From assembly GCA_002717445.1 (NCBI GenBank), contig PBDY01000009.1, forward strand, positions 9,718 to 44,297: a DNA stretch of 34,580 nt. The letters are read 5' to 3'. This DNA comes from Gammaproteobacteria bacterium. GTDB taxonomy: Bacteria; Pseudomonadota; Gammaproteobacteria; Steroidobacterales; UBA11654. Below are positions 8,174 through 17,051 of the stretch, one piece after another. The notes under the pieces are model-generated. The model had not been told where the DNA came from, did not search any database, and saw only the letters and a program-made list of their open reading frames with translations. The position numbers were made by a program, and so were the translations under genes. Each line of letters opens with the position of its first letter. Within the stretch, counting starts at the first letter, position 1.

Positions 8174-8187
8174 AATGATAAATCATT
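8174..8187. promoter_or_regulatory. Perfect inverted repeat between divergent dctQ and aldehyde dehydrogenase genes
   Basis: AATGAT-AA-ATCATT lies in the 72-bp gap between two divergent genes. The position and symmetry fit a dimeric regulator site controlling both directions, but at this AT content a 6+2+6 repeat could be chance. Confidence 0.3.
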
Positions 8188-8229
8188 GTAAACTATCCTG
8201 ATAAACGATTTTATTGCAAACCACTAACT

Positions 8230-9735
8230 ATGAACAACAAGCATGAACTTCCAATAAGCGAAGAAACTAGAAAATTTTTAGAATCAAAGCACCTTTTATT
8301 CATCAATGGTGAATGGATAGAATCGTCTTCGGGTGAGATTATTCCAGTTGTGGATCCAGCAACCGAGGAGAAAATAGCAGAGGTTCAATCAGGAACAAAA
8401 GACGATATTGATCTCGCGGTAAGATCTGCAAGGAATGCTTTAGAGGCTGAATGGTCTAAGATTCCCTCACATGATAGGGCTCAGATTCTTCATCGATTAT
8501 CCGATGAAATTGAAGCCAATTTTTCAGTTCTTTCTGAGCTAGAGGTCTTGGATAATGGTATGCCTATGCAGCTTGCACAATACTCCATTGCTAGTCATGG
8601 CGTAACACTATTACGATACTTTGCGAGTTGGGCACCAAAGATTCATGGTAAAACGATACCCGTCTCACCAGGCGGTGTAATGAATGGGGACTCTTTAACA
8701 TACACAAAAAGGGAGCCCATAGGTGTTGTTGGCGCAATCATTCCATGGAATTCTCCACTGATCTTTGCAATCTTAAAGCTTGCTCCTGCTCTTGCAGCCG
8801 GATGCACAGTTGTGCTTAAGCCTGCTGAACTGACTCCATTGACCGCATTATACTTTGCTCATTTAATTGAAAAATCCGGAATACCAAAAGGTGTCGTGAA
8901 CATTGTGACTGGATTTGGCGAAACAGCAGGAGATGCGCTCGCAAAACACGAAGATGTAGATAAAATCACGTTCACCGGATCAACTGAAGTTGGAAAGAAG
9001 ATCGTCTCATCTTCTGTCGGTAATTTAAAAAAAGTCACCCTTGAATTGGGTGGCAAAAGCCCCGTTGTTGTTTTTAATGATGCCGACCTCGAGAAAACAA
9101 TTCCCGGTGTTGCAAGAGCTTGTTTTTTTCTTCAGGGCCAAAACTGTATGGCTGGAACCAGGGTATTTGTTCATGAAGATATACATGATGAATTGGTTGA
9201 AGGGGTTAAAAATATGGCAGAGGCCTTTCAAATTGGTCATGGATTGATACAGACGAACGATTTTGGACCGTTGATATCGGGAGACCAAAGAAATAGAGTC
9301 ATGAAATATATCAAGCAAGGCATTTCCGAGGGTGCAACATTGGTGTGCGGCGGTCATGAAACGAATGAAAAAGGATTTTTTATCGAGCCAACAATATTCA
9401 CAGACGTTACCGCAGACATGGCAATCGCGAGAGATGAGATATTTGGTCCTGTATTGTGCATTGAAAAATTCAATAATGAGTCACTTGAAGCAATCGCGAA
9501 GAGAGCCAATGAAACCACATATGGTTTATCAGGAAGCGTCTGGACCAATGACATTGCTACTGGCCATAGAATGGCTGCTTTGATCGATTCCGGGCAGGTC
9601 AGCATAAACTGCCATGCTGCAGTTGATCCAGCAATTCCCTTTGGTGGGAATAAACAATCCGGTTGGGGCAGAGAGTTTGGTGAAGAAGGTTTAGGCGCTT
9701 ACTTGAAAACGAAGGCCACCACAGTCATATACTGA
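8230..9735 (+). CDS. NAD(P)-dependent aldehyde dehydrogenase
   Basis: A 501-aa enzyme of the classical aldehyde dehydrogenase superfamily, oxidising an aldehyde to its acid. All key residues are present: Asn174 in IPWNSP, Lys197 in VVLKPAE, the Rossmann-like FTGSTEVG, general base Glu272 in LELGGKSP and nucleophile Cys306 in GQNCMAGTR. The C-terminal PFGGNKQSGWGREFG is also normal. The exact substrate cannot be assigned. It stands alone on the plus strand, divergent from the TRAP permeases and ending 1 bp from the convergent SDR gene. Divergence from an acid transporter would suit uptake and oxidation of the same compound class, but that is inference. Confidence 0.95.
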   Translation: MNNKHELPISEETRKFLESKHLLFINGEWIESSSGEIIPVVDPATEEKIAEVQSGTKDDIDLAVRSARNALEAEWSKIPSHDRAQILHRLSDEIEANFSVLSELEVLDNGMPMQLAQYSIASHGVTLLRYFASWAPKIHGKTIPVSPGGVMNGDSLTYTKREPIGVVGAIIPWNSPLIFAILKLAPALAAGCTVVLKPAELTPLTALYFAHLIEKSGIPKGVVNIVTGFGETAGDALAKHEDVDKITFTGSTEVGKKIVSSSVGNLKKVTLELGGKSPVVVFNDADLEKTIPGVARACFFLQGQNCMAGTRVFVHEDIHDELVEGVKNMAEAFQIGHGLIQTNDFGPLISGDQRNRVMKYIKQGISEGATLVCGGHETNEKGFFIEPTIFTDVTADMAIARDEIFGPVLCIEKFNNESLEAIAKRANETTYGLSGSVWTNDIATGHRMAALIDSGQVSINCHAAVDPAIPFGGNKQSGWGREFGEEGLGAYLKTKATTVIY

Positions 9736-9736
9736 T

Positions 9737-10447
9737 TTACCAAGGAACTTCGTTTCCAAATCGATCTAAAAACTTTCCGCTATCATTAGGGCTAATTGAC
9801 TCAAACATTATTTGTTGTTCAGTAACGCTAACATCAGGATCGACTTCAGCTTCCTCTCCTCCTAGGTGTGTTTTGCACCATCCCGGAGCCAGTGCGATGA
9901 CAGTGATGTCCTTCCAGTCAATCGACATTCCCTTTGATAAAATATTCAATCCAGCTTTACTCGCTCTATAGGAATAGAGTCCACCAAAATTATTTTGTTG
10001 CACTGAGCCAAGATCGCTCGACATCATAATCAAAATTTTCTTTTTGCTCATAGCGATTTGATTATAAAAGGCTGTTGCGACCTTGAATGGAGCCAGAAGG
10101 TTGACTTCTAGAATGTCTCTCCAAATTTCATAATCCATATGCTCTATATTCTGATATCCCATTCCTTCAGGCACTCCTTTTGGCCCTAAAGTTCCAGCAT
10201 TATTGATGAGTATATCGATCGGTTTTTCGTGATATTTTTCGCTTAAAGCAGTAATTTCATCAAAATTTGTTACGTCAAGTTTCTCAATGGAGATATTTTT
10301 AGGAAATTGATCTTTTAGCTCTAGAAGTTCTTTTGATTGTTCTGGTTTCCTTGAGCAAGCTATGATTTCCCAATTTTTTTCTGAATATTGCCTCACGTGC
10401 TCAAACCCAAGGCCTCGATTGGCTCCTGTAACAAATACTGTTGGCAT
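9737..10447 (-). CDS. C-factor-type short-chain dehydrogenase/reductase
   Basis: A Rossmann-fold SDR of about 236 aa. The cofactor motif TGANRGLGFEHVRQY is at the N-terminus, NNAG follows near the middle, the catalytic Ser lies in MMSSDLGS and the active-site YxxxK is YRASK. The TGANRGLG...VRQY opening resembles the C-factor (CsgA) subgroup. The ORF track starts at 10480, but the ATG at 10447 gives MPTVFVTGANRG and is preceded by GGAG at good spacing, so I use it. The substrate is unknown. It is divergent from the AhpD-like gene. Confidence 0.9.
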   Translation of the reverse strand: MPTVFVTGANRGLGFEHVRQYSEKNWEIIACSRKPEQSKELLELKDQFPKNISIEKLDVTNFDEITALSEKYHEKPIDILINNAGTLGPKGVPEGMGYQNIEHMDYEIWRDILEVNLLAPFKVATAFYNQIAMSKKKILIMMSSDLGSVQQNNFGGLYSYRASKAGLNILSKGMSIDWKDITVIALAPGWCKTHLGGEEAEVDPDVSVTEQQIMFESISPNDSGKFLDRFGNEVPW

Positions 10448-10522
10448 GATATTCTCCATAAAATAGAATCTGCTTATCATAACAAATTCTAACTAATGGA
10501 AAATGCATCAAAGGTGAAAGAT

Positions 10523-11104
10523 ATGTCTCAACCAAATCATTTGTCAGCTCTTAAGATCACAGACGATATTCAAATAGAAAAGCTGAGAAAAGAAACACAG
10601 GATTATTTTAATGAATGTGAAGAGAAATTAGGGTTTATACCTAATGTTCTTCTGGCTTATGCTCATGATGAGAAGAAACTTGATCAATTTATGGGGCTTT
10701 ATAACAACCTCATGCTGGATGATTCAGGTTTGACAAAACTTGAGCGTGAAATGATTGCGGTTGTTGTATCATCATTTAACCGTTGTTTTTACTGCATGGT
10801 TGCTCACGGCGCAGCCGTAAGACATATGTCCAAAGATCCGATCTTGGGTGAGCTGTTGGTTATGAATTATAAGACAGCTGTTTTGAGTGATAGACATCTA
10901 GCGATGTTAGATTTTGCATGGAAAATCTCTGAGAGCCCAGAGAAGATAACTGATTCTGACCGTGAGCATTTAAAAAACAATGGATTTGATGAGCATGATA
11001 TTTGGGATATTGCTGCTGTTGCCTCATTCTATAATATGACCAATAGGATGGCTTCAGCGATCGATTTAATGCCAAATACCGGATATCATCACAAAGCGAG
11101 GTAA
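10523..11104 (+). CDS. AhpD-like / carboxymuconolactone decarboxylase-family protein
   Basis: An all-helical protein of about 193 aa with the thiol signature RCFYCMVAHG (CxxC followed by His), the AhpD-type redox centre. The two-part layout with KLEREMIAVVVSSFNRC and a C-terminal WDIAAVASFYNMTNRMAS block fits the 'peroxidase-related' members of this family, which reduce peroxides or alkylhydroperoxidase partners. The track starts at ATG 10496, which has no Shine-Dalgarno; ATG 10523 follows AAGGTGA at good spacing and I prefer it. Five bp separate it from mscS, so they are co-transcribed. Confidence 0.87.
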   Translation: MSQPNHLSALKITDDIQIEKLRKETQDYFNECEEKLGFIPNVLLAYAHDEKKLDQFMGLYNNLMLDDSGLTKLEREMIAVVVSSFNRCFYCMVAHGAAVRHMSKDPILGELLVMNYKTAVLSDRHLAMLDFAWKISESPEKITDSDREHLKNNGFDEHDIWDIAAVASFYNMTNRMASAIDLMPNTGYHHKAR

Positions 11105-11109
11105 TTATT

Positions 11110-11937
11110 ATGGAATTTAATCTAGACGGAAATCTATGGAATCAGTTTTCAGAGCTACTCAGCTCTTTTGGAATCAGTTTATTTATTGCTTTATGTATCC
11201 TAATCATAGGGCGACAGGCTGTTAAAATCCTGATAAAGATAATCTCTTCTGCCTTGGAACGATCGAATACAGAAGATACTGTGAGAATATTTGTCACGAA
11301 TCTTTTGAATACTTTATTGATGATTGTGATTTTCATTGCTGCGATCAATCAATTGGGTATAGAAACGACTTCGATCATAGCGGTTTTAGGTGCTGCAGGC
11401 CTTGCAATCGGTCTTGCGCTTCAAGGCTCGCTTTCTAACTTTGCAGCAGGCATTCTGATAGTAATCTATCGACCATATAAGGTTGGAGATTATATTCAGG
11501 CAGACAATCATCTCGGAACAGTCGATGACATTCAGATCTTCTCAACCGTTTTAAGAACTCCTGATAATAAAGTAGTGGTTGTTCCAAACGGAAGCATCAT
11601 GAATGGAAGCATTGTTAATTTTTCTAACCAAGATGAAAGGCGAATTGATATGGTTATCGGATGTAGTTATGACGATGATATTGATAAGGTTAAGGCGGTG
11701 CTCGCAGATGTTTTATCAAAGGATGACAGAATATTGAGTGAGCCTAAGCCTAGAATTGCTTTATCTGAGTTGGCTGATAGCAGTGTGAATTTTATAGTCA
11801 GGCCTTGGGTGAAGAATTCGGAATACATCGATGTCCATTACTCATTGCTTGAAGAGATTAAGAAAAGATTTGACCAGGAAGGGATATCAATACCGTATCC
11901 GCAAAGTGACGTGCATATCCACAATCACTCTGAGTGA
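11110..11937 (+). CDS. mscS: Small-conductance mechanosensitive channel
   Basis: A 275-aa inner-membrane channel that opens under membrane tension to release solutes during osmotic downshock. After two N-terminal membrane helices comes the pore-lining third helix VLGAAGLAIGLALQGSLSNFAAGI with the Ala/Gly packing pattern of MscS, then the beta domain (RPYKVGDYI, VVVPNGSIMNGSIVNFS) and the cytoplasmic alpha/beta vestibule ending IPYPQSDVHI. Length and motifs are those of E. coli-type MscS without extra domains. AGGTAA lies before the ATG. The stop codon lies inside a palindromic terminator shared with hyuB. Confidence 0.95.
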   Translation: MEFNLDGNLWNQFSELLSSFGISLFIALCILIIGRQAVKILIKIISSALERSNTEDTVRIFVTNLLNTLLMIVIFIAAINQLGIETTSIIAVLGAAGLAIGLALQGSLSNFAAGILIVIYRPYKVGDYIQADNHLGTVDDIQIFSTVLRTPDNKVVVVPNGSIMNGSIVNFSNQDERRIDMVIGCSYDDDIDKVKAVLADVLSKDDRILSEPKPRIALSELADSSVNFIVRPWVKNSEYIDVHYSLLEEIKKRFDQEGISIPYPQSDVHIHNHSE

Positions 11938-11943
11938 TTGTGG
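11919..11943. terminator. Bidirectional hairpin between convergent mscS and hyuB
   Basis: CCACAATCACTC-T-GAGTGATTGTGG is a perfect 12-bp inverted repeat around a single base (about 10 bp of stem with a 5-nt loop as RNA). It spans the mscS stop codon and lies 26 bp from the hyuB stop. A T-rich tail is weak on both sides, so efficient Rho-independent termination is uncertain. Confidence 0.6.
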
Positions 11944-11969
11944 AATAAGCATTTATTATTGTCAGAGTC

Positions 11970-13850
11970 TTATGAGGCAGTCATCCACTTCTGGAATTTA
12001 GGATCCGCAGGCGCCTCTAAGCCTGTTTCTTCTTTACATCTTCCTTTCAGTTCCTTAATTGAGCTAAAGCCTTTATCGAATAACTTAGGTTTACCTCTTA
12101 ATTTCATTTTCTCAACTCTAAGTTTTGTTGTGGCAGCTTTATTGATGCTTAAATCCTTTCTGAGGACGACGCCATAATTATCTTTCGCTCCATTTCGGGT
12201 AACAAGTCCTGCATCTACATCAAATTGAACCCTTTCTGGCTCTCTAGTGAATGGGTCACCGCAGCCACCTCCTCCCCATGTAACGTGATAGAGGGTATCC
12301 CCTTCTTCTACAGCAATTCTATCGCATTTTGATTGCAATAATTCTGTGTCACCATTTTTTCTTACCAAAGTTTTAGTGCTCCTTTCTCCAGGTAATCCTC
12401 CATTAACACCCCATGGATATGTAAGCCAGCGGTCATCGTGAATAGACACCTCGCCAGTTTCTAAAAATTTATAGGTTGTAGCTAAAGCATTTCCGCCTCT
12501 ATTATATCCTGCTCCTCCACTATCTGGGACGGTGTAATATTCTTCAATAACTACTGGGAAGTAACTTTCGAGGAATTCATTAGGTACATTGGTAAATCCA
12601 GGCCATAGTGAATGACCATCTGGACCATCACCCATTGGTTTTCCTGGTACTCCGCCAAAACCAATCATATAGAGTTGATACCATTCGCCATTCTTATCAT
12701 AACCTGAGTACATTAAATGAGGACTATCAGAAAATCCTGCACCACAAAGGAAGTCTGGTGAGCCTTGTCCCAAGAGTCCACCCAGTACATCGAATATTCT
12801 CCCTAGTGCATGAGTCCTGCAAGAGAGTGCAGCTGGGTAGTTTGGTTTAAGTAATGTGCCTTGAGGAATCCTAACTTCCATGAGGTCATAAAACCCATCA
12901 TTAAACATAATGGCTGGATCGAAGACCATTATCATGTAAACGCCACAGAACATTTTGAACATTTCCTCATTTAGAAGAAAGTTTATGGAGCTAATTGACT
13001 GAGGATCTGTTCCTTCAAAGTCAAATATTACTTTTTTGCCCTCTCTCCACATAGCACATTTAATTTTATAAGGACCCATTTCTAATCCGTCATCACAGAT
13101 GTAGTCTTCAAAGTATTGTTTTTCAGTTGGTACCGTAGTTTGAATGAGTTTACCCATTGCTTTTTTGTTTCGATCTAAGAGATCCTCAAGGGCTGAGTAG
13201 AAAGTATCATCACCAAATCGGTTAGCCATCTCTAAGACTCTTTTTTCTGCAGTTTTTATGGACGCTACAATTGCATTAAAGTCACTTTTATTCCATACAG
13301 GTAGTCGACAATTGTGAAGAATGATATTCAATATCTCTTCTTGGAGTACGTCGTCTTTAAAGATCTTGGTTGGAGGAACTCTTACGCCCTCTTCAAAGAT
13401 TTGAGTGGCATCCGTCGGGAGGCTCCCAGGCACTTTTCCACCAACGTCAGTCATATGGCCAAACATGGCAGCATAAGCAATTAATCTGCCGTCTTTAAAG
13501 ATAGGCCTTAAAACTAACCAGTCATTGGCATGACTCACTGCTCCATTACATGCGTAGGGATCATTTGTTAAGAACATATCTCCTTCCTCAATAGTTCCAT
13601 CGAAAGCTTCTTTGAAACCATGAATGAAGCTTCCAAATTGTCCCACAACCATTTTACCATCGAGGTTAGCGATCATAGGAAATTCATCACCTTGCTCTCT
13701 TATTCCAGGTGACATAGCAGTTCTAAATAAGACTGCATCCATTTCCCAACGCGCTGAGAACATAGAGTTCTCAATTACATCCAATGTAATTGGATCTAAC
13801 TTCTTTCTTTTAAATTCTTTATTATTTGTTTGTATAAGTTTTGCAGGCAT
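11970..13850 (-). CDS. hyuB: Hydantoinase B / oxoprolinase-family subunit
   Basis: A 626-aa HyuB-type subunit that pairs with HyuA in ATP-dependent hydantoinases, 5-oxoprolinase-like enzymes and the related acetone/acetophenone carboxylases. Typical segments are the start LDPITLDVIENSMFSARWEMD, SPGIREQGDEFPMI, the metal-site-like DMFLTNDPYACNGAVSHANDW, and the end VTWGGGGCGDPFTREPERVQ with RNGAKDNYGVVLRKD. It starts 11 nt after hyuA behind GGAGA, so the subunits are made together. Which ring or ketone substrate is used cannot be told; the family is easily over-annotated. Facing gene mscS shares a hairpin with it. Confidence 0.9.
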   Translation of the reverse strand: MPAKLIQTNNKEFKRKKLDPITLDVIENSMFSARWEMDAVLFRTAMSPGIREQGDEFPMIANLDGKMVVGQFGSFIHGFKEAFDGTIEEGDMFLTNDPYACNGAVSHANDWLVLRPIFKDGRLIAYAAMFGHMTDVGGKVPGSLPTDATQIFEEGVRVPPTKIFKDDVLQEEILNIILHNCRLPVWNKSDFNAIVASIKTAEKRVLEMANRFGDDTFYSALEDLLDRNKKAMGKLIQTTVPTEKQYFEDYICDDGLEMGPYKIKCAMWREGKKVIFDFEGTDPQSISSINFLLNEEMFKMFCGVYMIMVFDPAIMFNDGFYDLMEVRIPQGTLLKPNYPAALSCRTHALGRIFDVLGGLLGQGSPDFLCGAGFSDSPHLMYSGYDKNGEWYQLYMIGFGGVPGKPMGDGPDGHSLWPGFTNVPNEFLESYFPVVIEEYYTVPDSGGAGYNRGGNALATTYKFLETGEVSIHDDRWLTYPWGVNGGLPGERSTKTLVRKNGDTELLQSKCDRIAVEEGDTLYHVTWGGGGCGDPFTREPERVQFDVDAGLVTRNGAKDNYGVVLRKDLSINKAATTKLRVEKMKLRGKPKLFDKGFSSIKELKGRCKEETGLEAPADPKFQKWMTAS

Positions 13851-13861
13851 CTTTATCTCCG

Positions 13862-15937
13862 TTATGCTTCAGGCGTGATTAAAATATTACCAAGTTTATC
13901 AACTTTACCTTTGTGCTTTGACAAAATAAGAGTTGTTGAGTCCATTTCCATAACAATTGCTGGACCTTTGATCACATTTCCATATTTTAGTTTTGAGCGA
14001 TCATAAATTGTAGCTTTTTGATTTTTGCCATCCATGAATACTTTTGTATCATCTGAAATGATAGATACTTTAGAAGGCTTAGGTCCTCCTCTTCCAACGG
14101 ACGGTGCTTTAACTGACAGGGCTTTGTCTTTAACGACCGCCCTTAGGTTTACTAGTTCTTTTTCTTCTTCCAAAGAAAAGGTAAAGAGTTGTTCATGCAG
14201 TTCGTCAAATTTTTCACCTATTGCATCTAAGCCAGCCTTCTTTAATTCTGAAAGTTCAAAATCAACGTTGATCGTAAGACCTTGACCAAGATATCTCAAG
14301 TCTACCTGGAAAGTTGTTGTCCTCTTATTTTTCGGAACACCTTCAGCATCTAATGTTTTGGAAGCTTTCTTAGCAAGGTCTTCAAAGATTTTTACTATTT
14401 CTTTTTTGCTCGTGTCTGAGAACCTCCTGATAAATGACATTGATGCTTCATCTTGAATGTTAGTTGTAACATCACCATATGCACAGAGTACACCTGGACC
14501 AGGTGGGATAATCACTGGCCAAGAATTGGTAAGCTTACCGAGTGCGTTAGCATGTAATGGACCCGCTCCCCCAAACCCAATTAATGCGAAATCCCTTGGG
14601 TCGTAGCCTTTTTCAACAGAAACCAAACGAAGAGCCCCATACATATTCTCATTGACGATATCTATGATTCCAGCTGCTGCTTGTTTAAGGGATAAACCTA
14701 ATGATTTAGCAACTGGCTTTATTGACTCTTCAGCAAGATCTTTTCTTATTTTCCAGTCCTCATCTCCACCAAGTGCAACATATTCAGATGGTATATAGCC
14801 AAGCACAACATTTGCGTCGGTTACTGTGGGCTCAATACCGCCTTTGTTATAGGCCGCTGGGCCTGGTGCAGCACCAGCACTTTGTGGCCCGACTCTAAGA
14901 GCCCCAGTTAATTCAGGAACATGAGCAATTGAACCTCCTCCTGCTCCCACAGTCCTCACATCAACTGATGACGCTCTTACCGTGACATCTCCAACTGAGG
15001 TTTCACGGCTTTGTTCTGCAACACCGTCTTTAACTAAGGATACATCTGTTGAAGTGCCCCCCATATCAAATGTCATGAGGTTTTCAAAACCCGCTTGTTT
15101 TGCAATCCATATTGCCCCAGATACACCTCCAGCAGGCCCACTCATCAATAGGTTTACAGGAGAGTCTGAAGATGCCTTTGCAGAGGCAAGACCACCATCT
15201 GACCGAAGAATACGAAGCTTTACATCTTTCATTCTCCTCTTGAGACCTTTTTGAAGATTCTTCACGTATTCAGCAACTTTAGGCCTTACATATGAGTTTG
15301 CTACTGTAGTGATGGTTCTCTCGTACTCTTGCATTTCAGGAACCACTTCGGATGACAATGAAACAGGAATCTTAGGCAAAAGCTTTTTCTTTTGAATAAC
15401 TTTCTTTATTTCTTTTTCATGCTTGTCATTTGCATATGAATTAATCAATGAGATTGTGATTGCTTCGACACCTTTGTTAGACAATGCTTTGATGTCTTTT
15501 GCTAGTTGACCAACTTTAAGTTTTGACAATACCTCACCTTTTGCTGAGATCCTCTCATCAGCCTCAATTGTTAAAGCCAATGGAGCGAGAGGGTTACTCT
15601 TATTATAGATTACCCAGCCACCAAGACCGCCAGGAACAAATGAACGAGCTATCTGAAGAACTTGACGATACCCTTTTGTGGTTATTAGTCCAACCTTAGC
15701 GCCCGTTTCTGTCAATATAGTATTTGTGGCGACAGTTGTTCCGTGCATCACGGTATTTATTTGAGATGGATCCACGTCTGCATTTGCACATACTCGCTTG
15801 ATCCCATTGAAAACTCCGATGGAAGAATCCTCTGGTGTACTGGGTACTTTTGCTGTGTGAAGTTCTCCAGATTTCTCGTTGACGAGCAAGAGATCGGTGA
15901 AAGTTCCCCCTACATCAACTCCAAGTCGATAACTCAT
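13862..15937 (-). CDS. hyuA: Hydantoinase A / oxoprolinase-family ATPase subunit
   Basis: A 691-aa HyuA-type subunit with the actin/Hsp70-like ATPase fold that phosphorylates the substrate for HyuB. Seen are the phosphate-binding GVDVGGTFTDLLLV at residues 6-19, HGTTVATNTILTETGAKVGLI, the central LMSGPAGGVSGA, MTFDMGGTSTDVSLV, VGAGGGSIA, GFGGAGPLHA and the PGPGVLCAYG segment. A strong Shine-Dalgarno (TAGGAG) precedes the ATG. It lies 114 bp after the HMG-CoA-lyase-family gene, with a weak hairpin between, so hyuAB may be read both from that gene and from its own promoter. Confidence 0.92.
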   Translation of the reverse strand: MSYRLGVDVGGTFTDLLLVNEKSGELHTAKVPSTPEDSSIGVFNGIKRVCANADVDPSQINTVMHGTTVATNTILTETGAKVGLITTKGYRQVLQIARSFVPGGLGGWVIYNKSNPLAPLALTIEADERISAKGEVLSKLKVGQLAKDIKALSNKGVEAITISLINSYANDKHEKEIKKVIQKKKLLPKIPVSLSSEVVPEMQEYERTITTVANSYVRPKVAEYVKNLQKGLKRRMKDVKLRILRSDGGLASAKASSDSPVNLLMSGPAGGVSGAIWIAKQAGFENLMTFDMGGTSTDVSLVKDGVAEQSRETSVGDVTVRASSVDVRTVGAGGGSIAHVPELTGALRVGPQSAGAAPGPAAYNKGGIEPTVTDANVVLGYIPSEYVALGGDEDWKIRKDLAEESIKPVAKSLGLSLKQAAAGIIDIVNENMYGALRLVSVEKGYDPRDFALIGFGGAGPLHANALGKLTNSWPVIIPPGPGVLCAYGDVTTNIQDEASMSFIRRFSDTSKKEIVKIFEDLAKKASKTLDAEGVPKNKRTTTFQVDLRYLGQGLTINVDFELSELKKAGLDAIGEKFDELHEQLFTFSLEEEKELVNLRAVVKDKALSVKAPSVGRGGPKPSKVSIISDDTKVFMDGKNQKATIYDRSKLKYGNVIKGPAIVMEMDSTTLILSKHKGKVDKLGNILITPEA

Positions 15938-16024
15938 ATTTTCTCCTATTTTTTATATCGAACTAAATTCATAGTTTATTTTTTTAGCTCGACCTTTTCT
16001 TTGAATTATTTGAGATAGTACCTT

Positions 16025-16059
16025 AAAAAAGAATCTACAATAATCATACTTTTATTGTA
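16025..16059 (-). terminator. Weak AT-rich terminator after the HMG-CoA-lyase gene
   Basis: On the minus strand TACAATAA and TTATTGTA form an 8-bp stem with an 8-nt loop that includes the stop codon, followed a few bases later by TTTTTT. The stem is AT-rich and the T-run is not adjacent, so termination would be partial at most. Confidence 0.4.
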
Positions 16060-16969
16060 TGTTTATTTCAGCATTTTCTGGGAATATTCCTGCTTTTGGC
16101 ACCATTGCTGGAACAGCTCTGCCAAGTTGAGATTCTAGCCACTCAGAGTTTTTGACGACTTGATTGAGATCAACGCCTGTTTCTACCCCAGATCTGTTTA
16201 GCATGTAAAGCAAATCATCCGTCGGTATATTTCCTGTAGCCTTGGGTGCAAATGGGCATCCGCCGATTCCTCCAGTTGAGGCATCAATAATCGTAACCCC
16301 TGCTTCGATTGCTGCTGCAGCATTTGCTAAGCCTGTGTTTCTTGTATTATGCAGATGTGTTCTCAGTGGCAAATTCGGAGCAAGATCTTTGATCAATGAA
16401 AATGTTTGCTTTATTTGATTGGGAACTGCGACACCCACGCTGTCGGCTAAACCGATGATGTCAGGATTTCCTTCCAGGACCTTTTCTGCAATAACGGCAA
16501 TATGTTCTGGATCTACTTCTCCTTCATATGGGCAGCCAAATGAACATGCAATCAAAACATTTGTTCGTATCCCTGATGTCTTAGCTTCGTCAGCAATTTC
16601 TAACCAGTTATCAATCGACTGCTGGGTGACTACACCCTGATTTTTCATATTGTATGTGTCAGTGCTGACAATGACCATTCCAACCTCTTTGATTCCACAG
16701 TCTTTGGCACGCTGGAAGCCTCTTTGATTCATGATGAGTCCAATGTATGAAACATCATCATGCTCTGGCAAGCTTGCCACAAGATCTTCTGCATCAGCCA
16801 TTTGAGGCACTTTCTTTGGATGAACGAAGCTTGTTACCTCAATGTTCTTAATTCCAGCATTGATTGACCTGGTGATGAACTCTTTTTTGACTTCAGTTGA
16901 AAGGAGCTCAGGCTCGCTCTGAAGCCCATCTCTTGGCCCTACCTCACAAATTGAAACTTTTGACACCAT
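16052..16969 (-). CDS. mvaB: Hydroxymethylglutaryl-CoA lyase-family enzyme
   Basis: A 305-aa TIM-barrel enzyme of the HMG-CoA lyase family, which cleaves HMG-CoA to acetyl-CoA and acetoacetate, the last step of leucine breakdown. Evidence is VGPRDGLQSEP at the N-terminus, EVTSFVHPKKVPQMADAE, the metal ligands in RTHLHNTRNTG, and the active-site loop GGIGGCPFAPKATGN with its cysteine. AAAGGAG precedes the ATG. The usual leucine-degradation partners (isovaleryl-CoA dehydrogenase, methylcrotonyl-CoA carboxylase, methylglutaconyl-CoA hydratase) are not in the window; instead hyuAB follows. It may act on HMG-CoA or on a related 3-hydroxy-3-methyl acyl-CoA. Confidence 0.9.
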   Translation of the reverse strand: MVSKVSICEVGPRDGLQSEPELLSTEVKKEFITRSINAGIKNIEVTSFVHPKKVPQMADAEDLVASLPEHDDVSYIGLIMNQRGFQRAKDCGIKEVGMVIVSTDTYNMKNQGVVTQQSIDNWLEIADEAKTSGIRTNVLIACSFGCPYEGEVDPEHIAVIAEKVLEGNPDIIGLADSVGVAVPNQIKQTFSLIKDLAPNLPLRTHLHNTRNTGLANAAAAIEAGVTIIDASTGGIGGCPFAPKATGNIPTDDLLYMLNRSGVETGVDLNQVVKNSEWLESQLGRAVPAMVPKAGIFPENAEINIQ

Positions 16970-16993
16970 TCGACTCCTTTTTGTTATCTAGAT

Positions 16994-17021
16994 TTGATCA
17001 AGTGTATACAAATATTATGAT
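16994..17021 (+). promoter_or_regulatory. Possible promoter for the VOC-tauE pair
   Basis: TTGATC and TATGAT with 16-bp spacing resemble a sigma-70 promoter in the divergent gap before the VOC gene. The -35 lies within the 8-bp palindrome TTGATCAA. Confidence 0.4.
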
Positions 17022-17051
17022 ATTCTCTATCTTTTGGATTGGTGTCATATC

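Noticed and set aside
14025-15254. Plus-strand ORFs opposite hyuA
   Set aside because: Antisense shadows of hyuA with Ser/Pro-rich, family-less products and no Shine-Dalgarno.
17034-17051. TTG start six codons upstream for the VOC gene
   Set aside because: The added residues MDWCHI precede the conserved domain start and no Shine-Dalgarno supports them.
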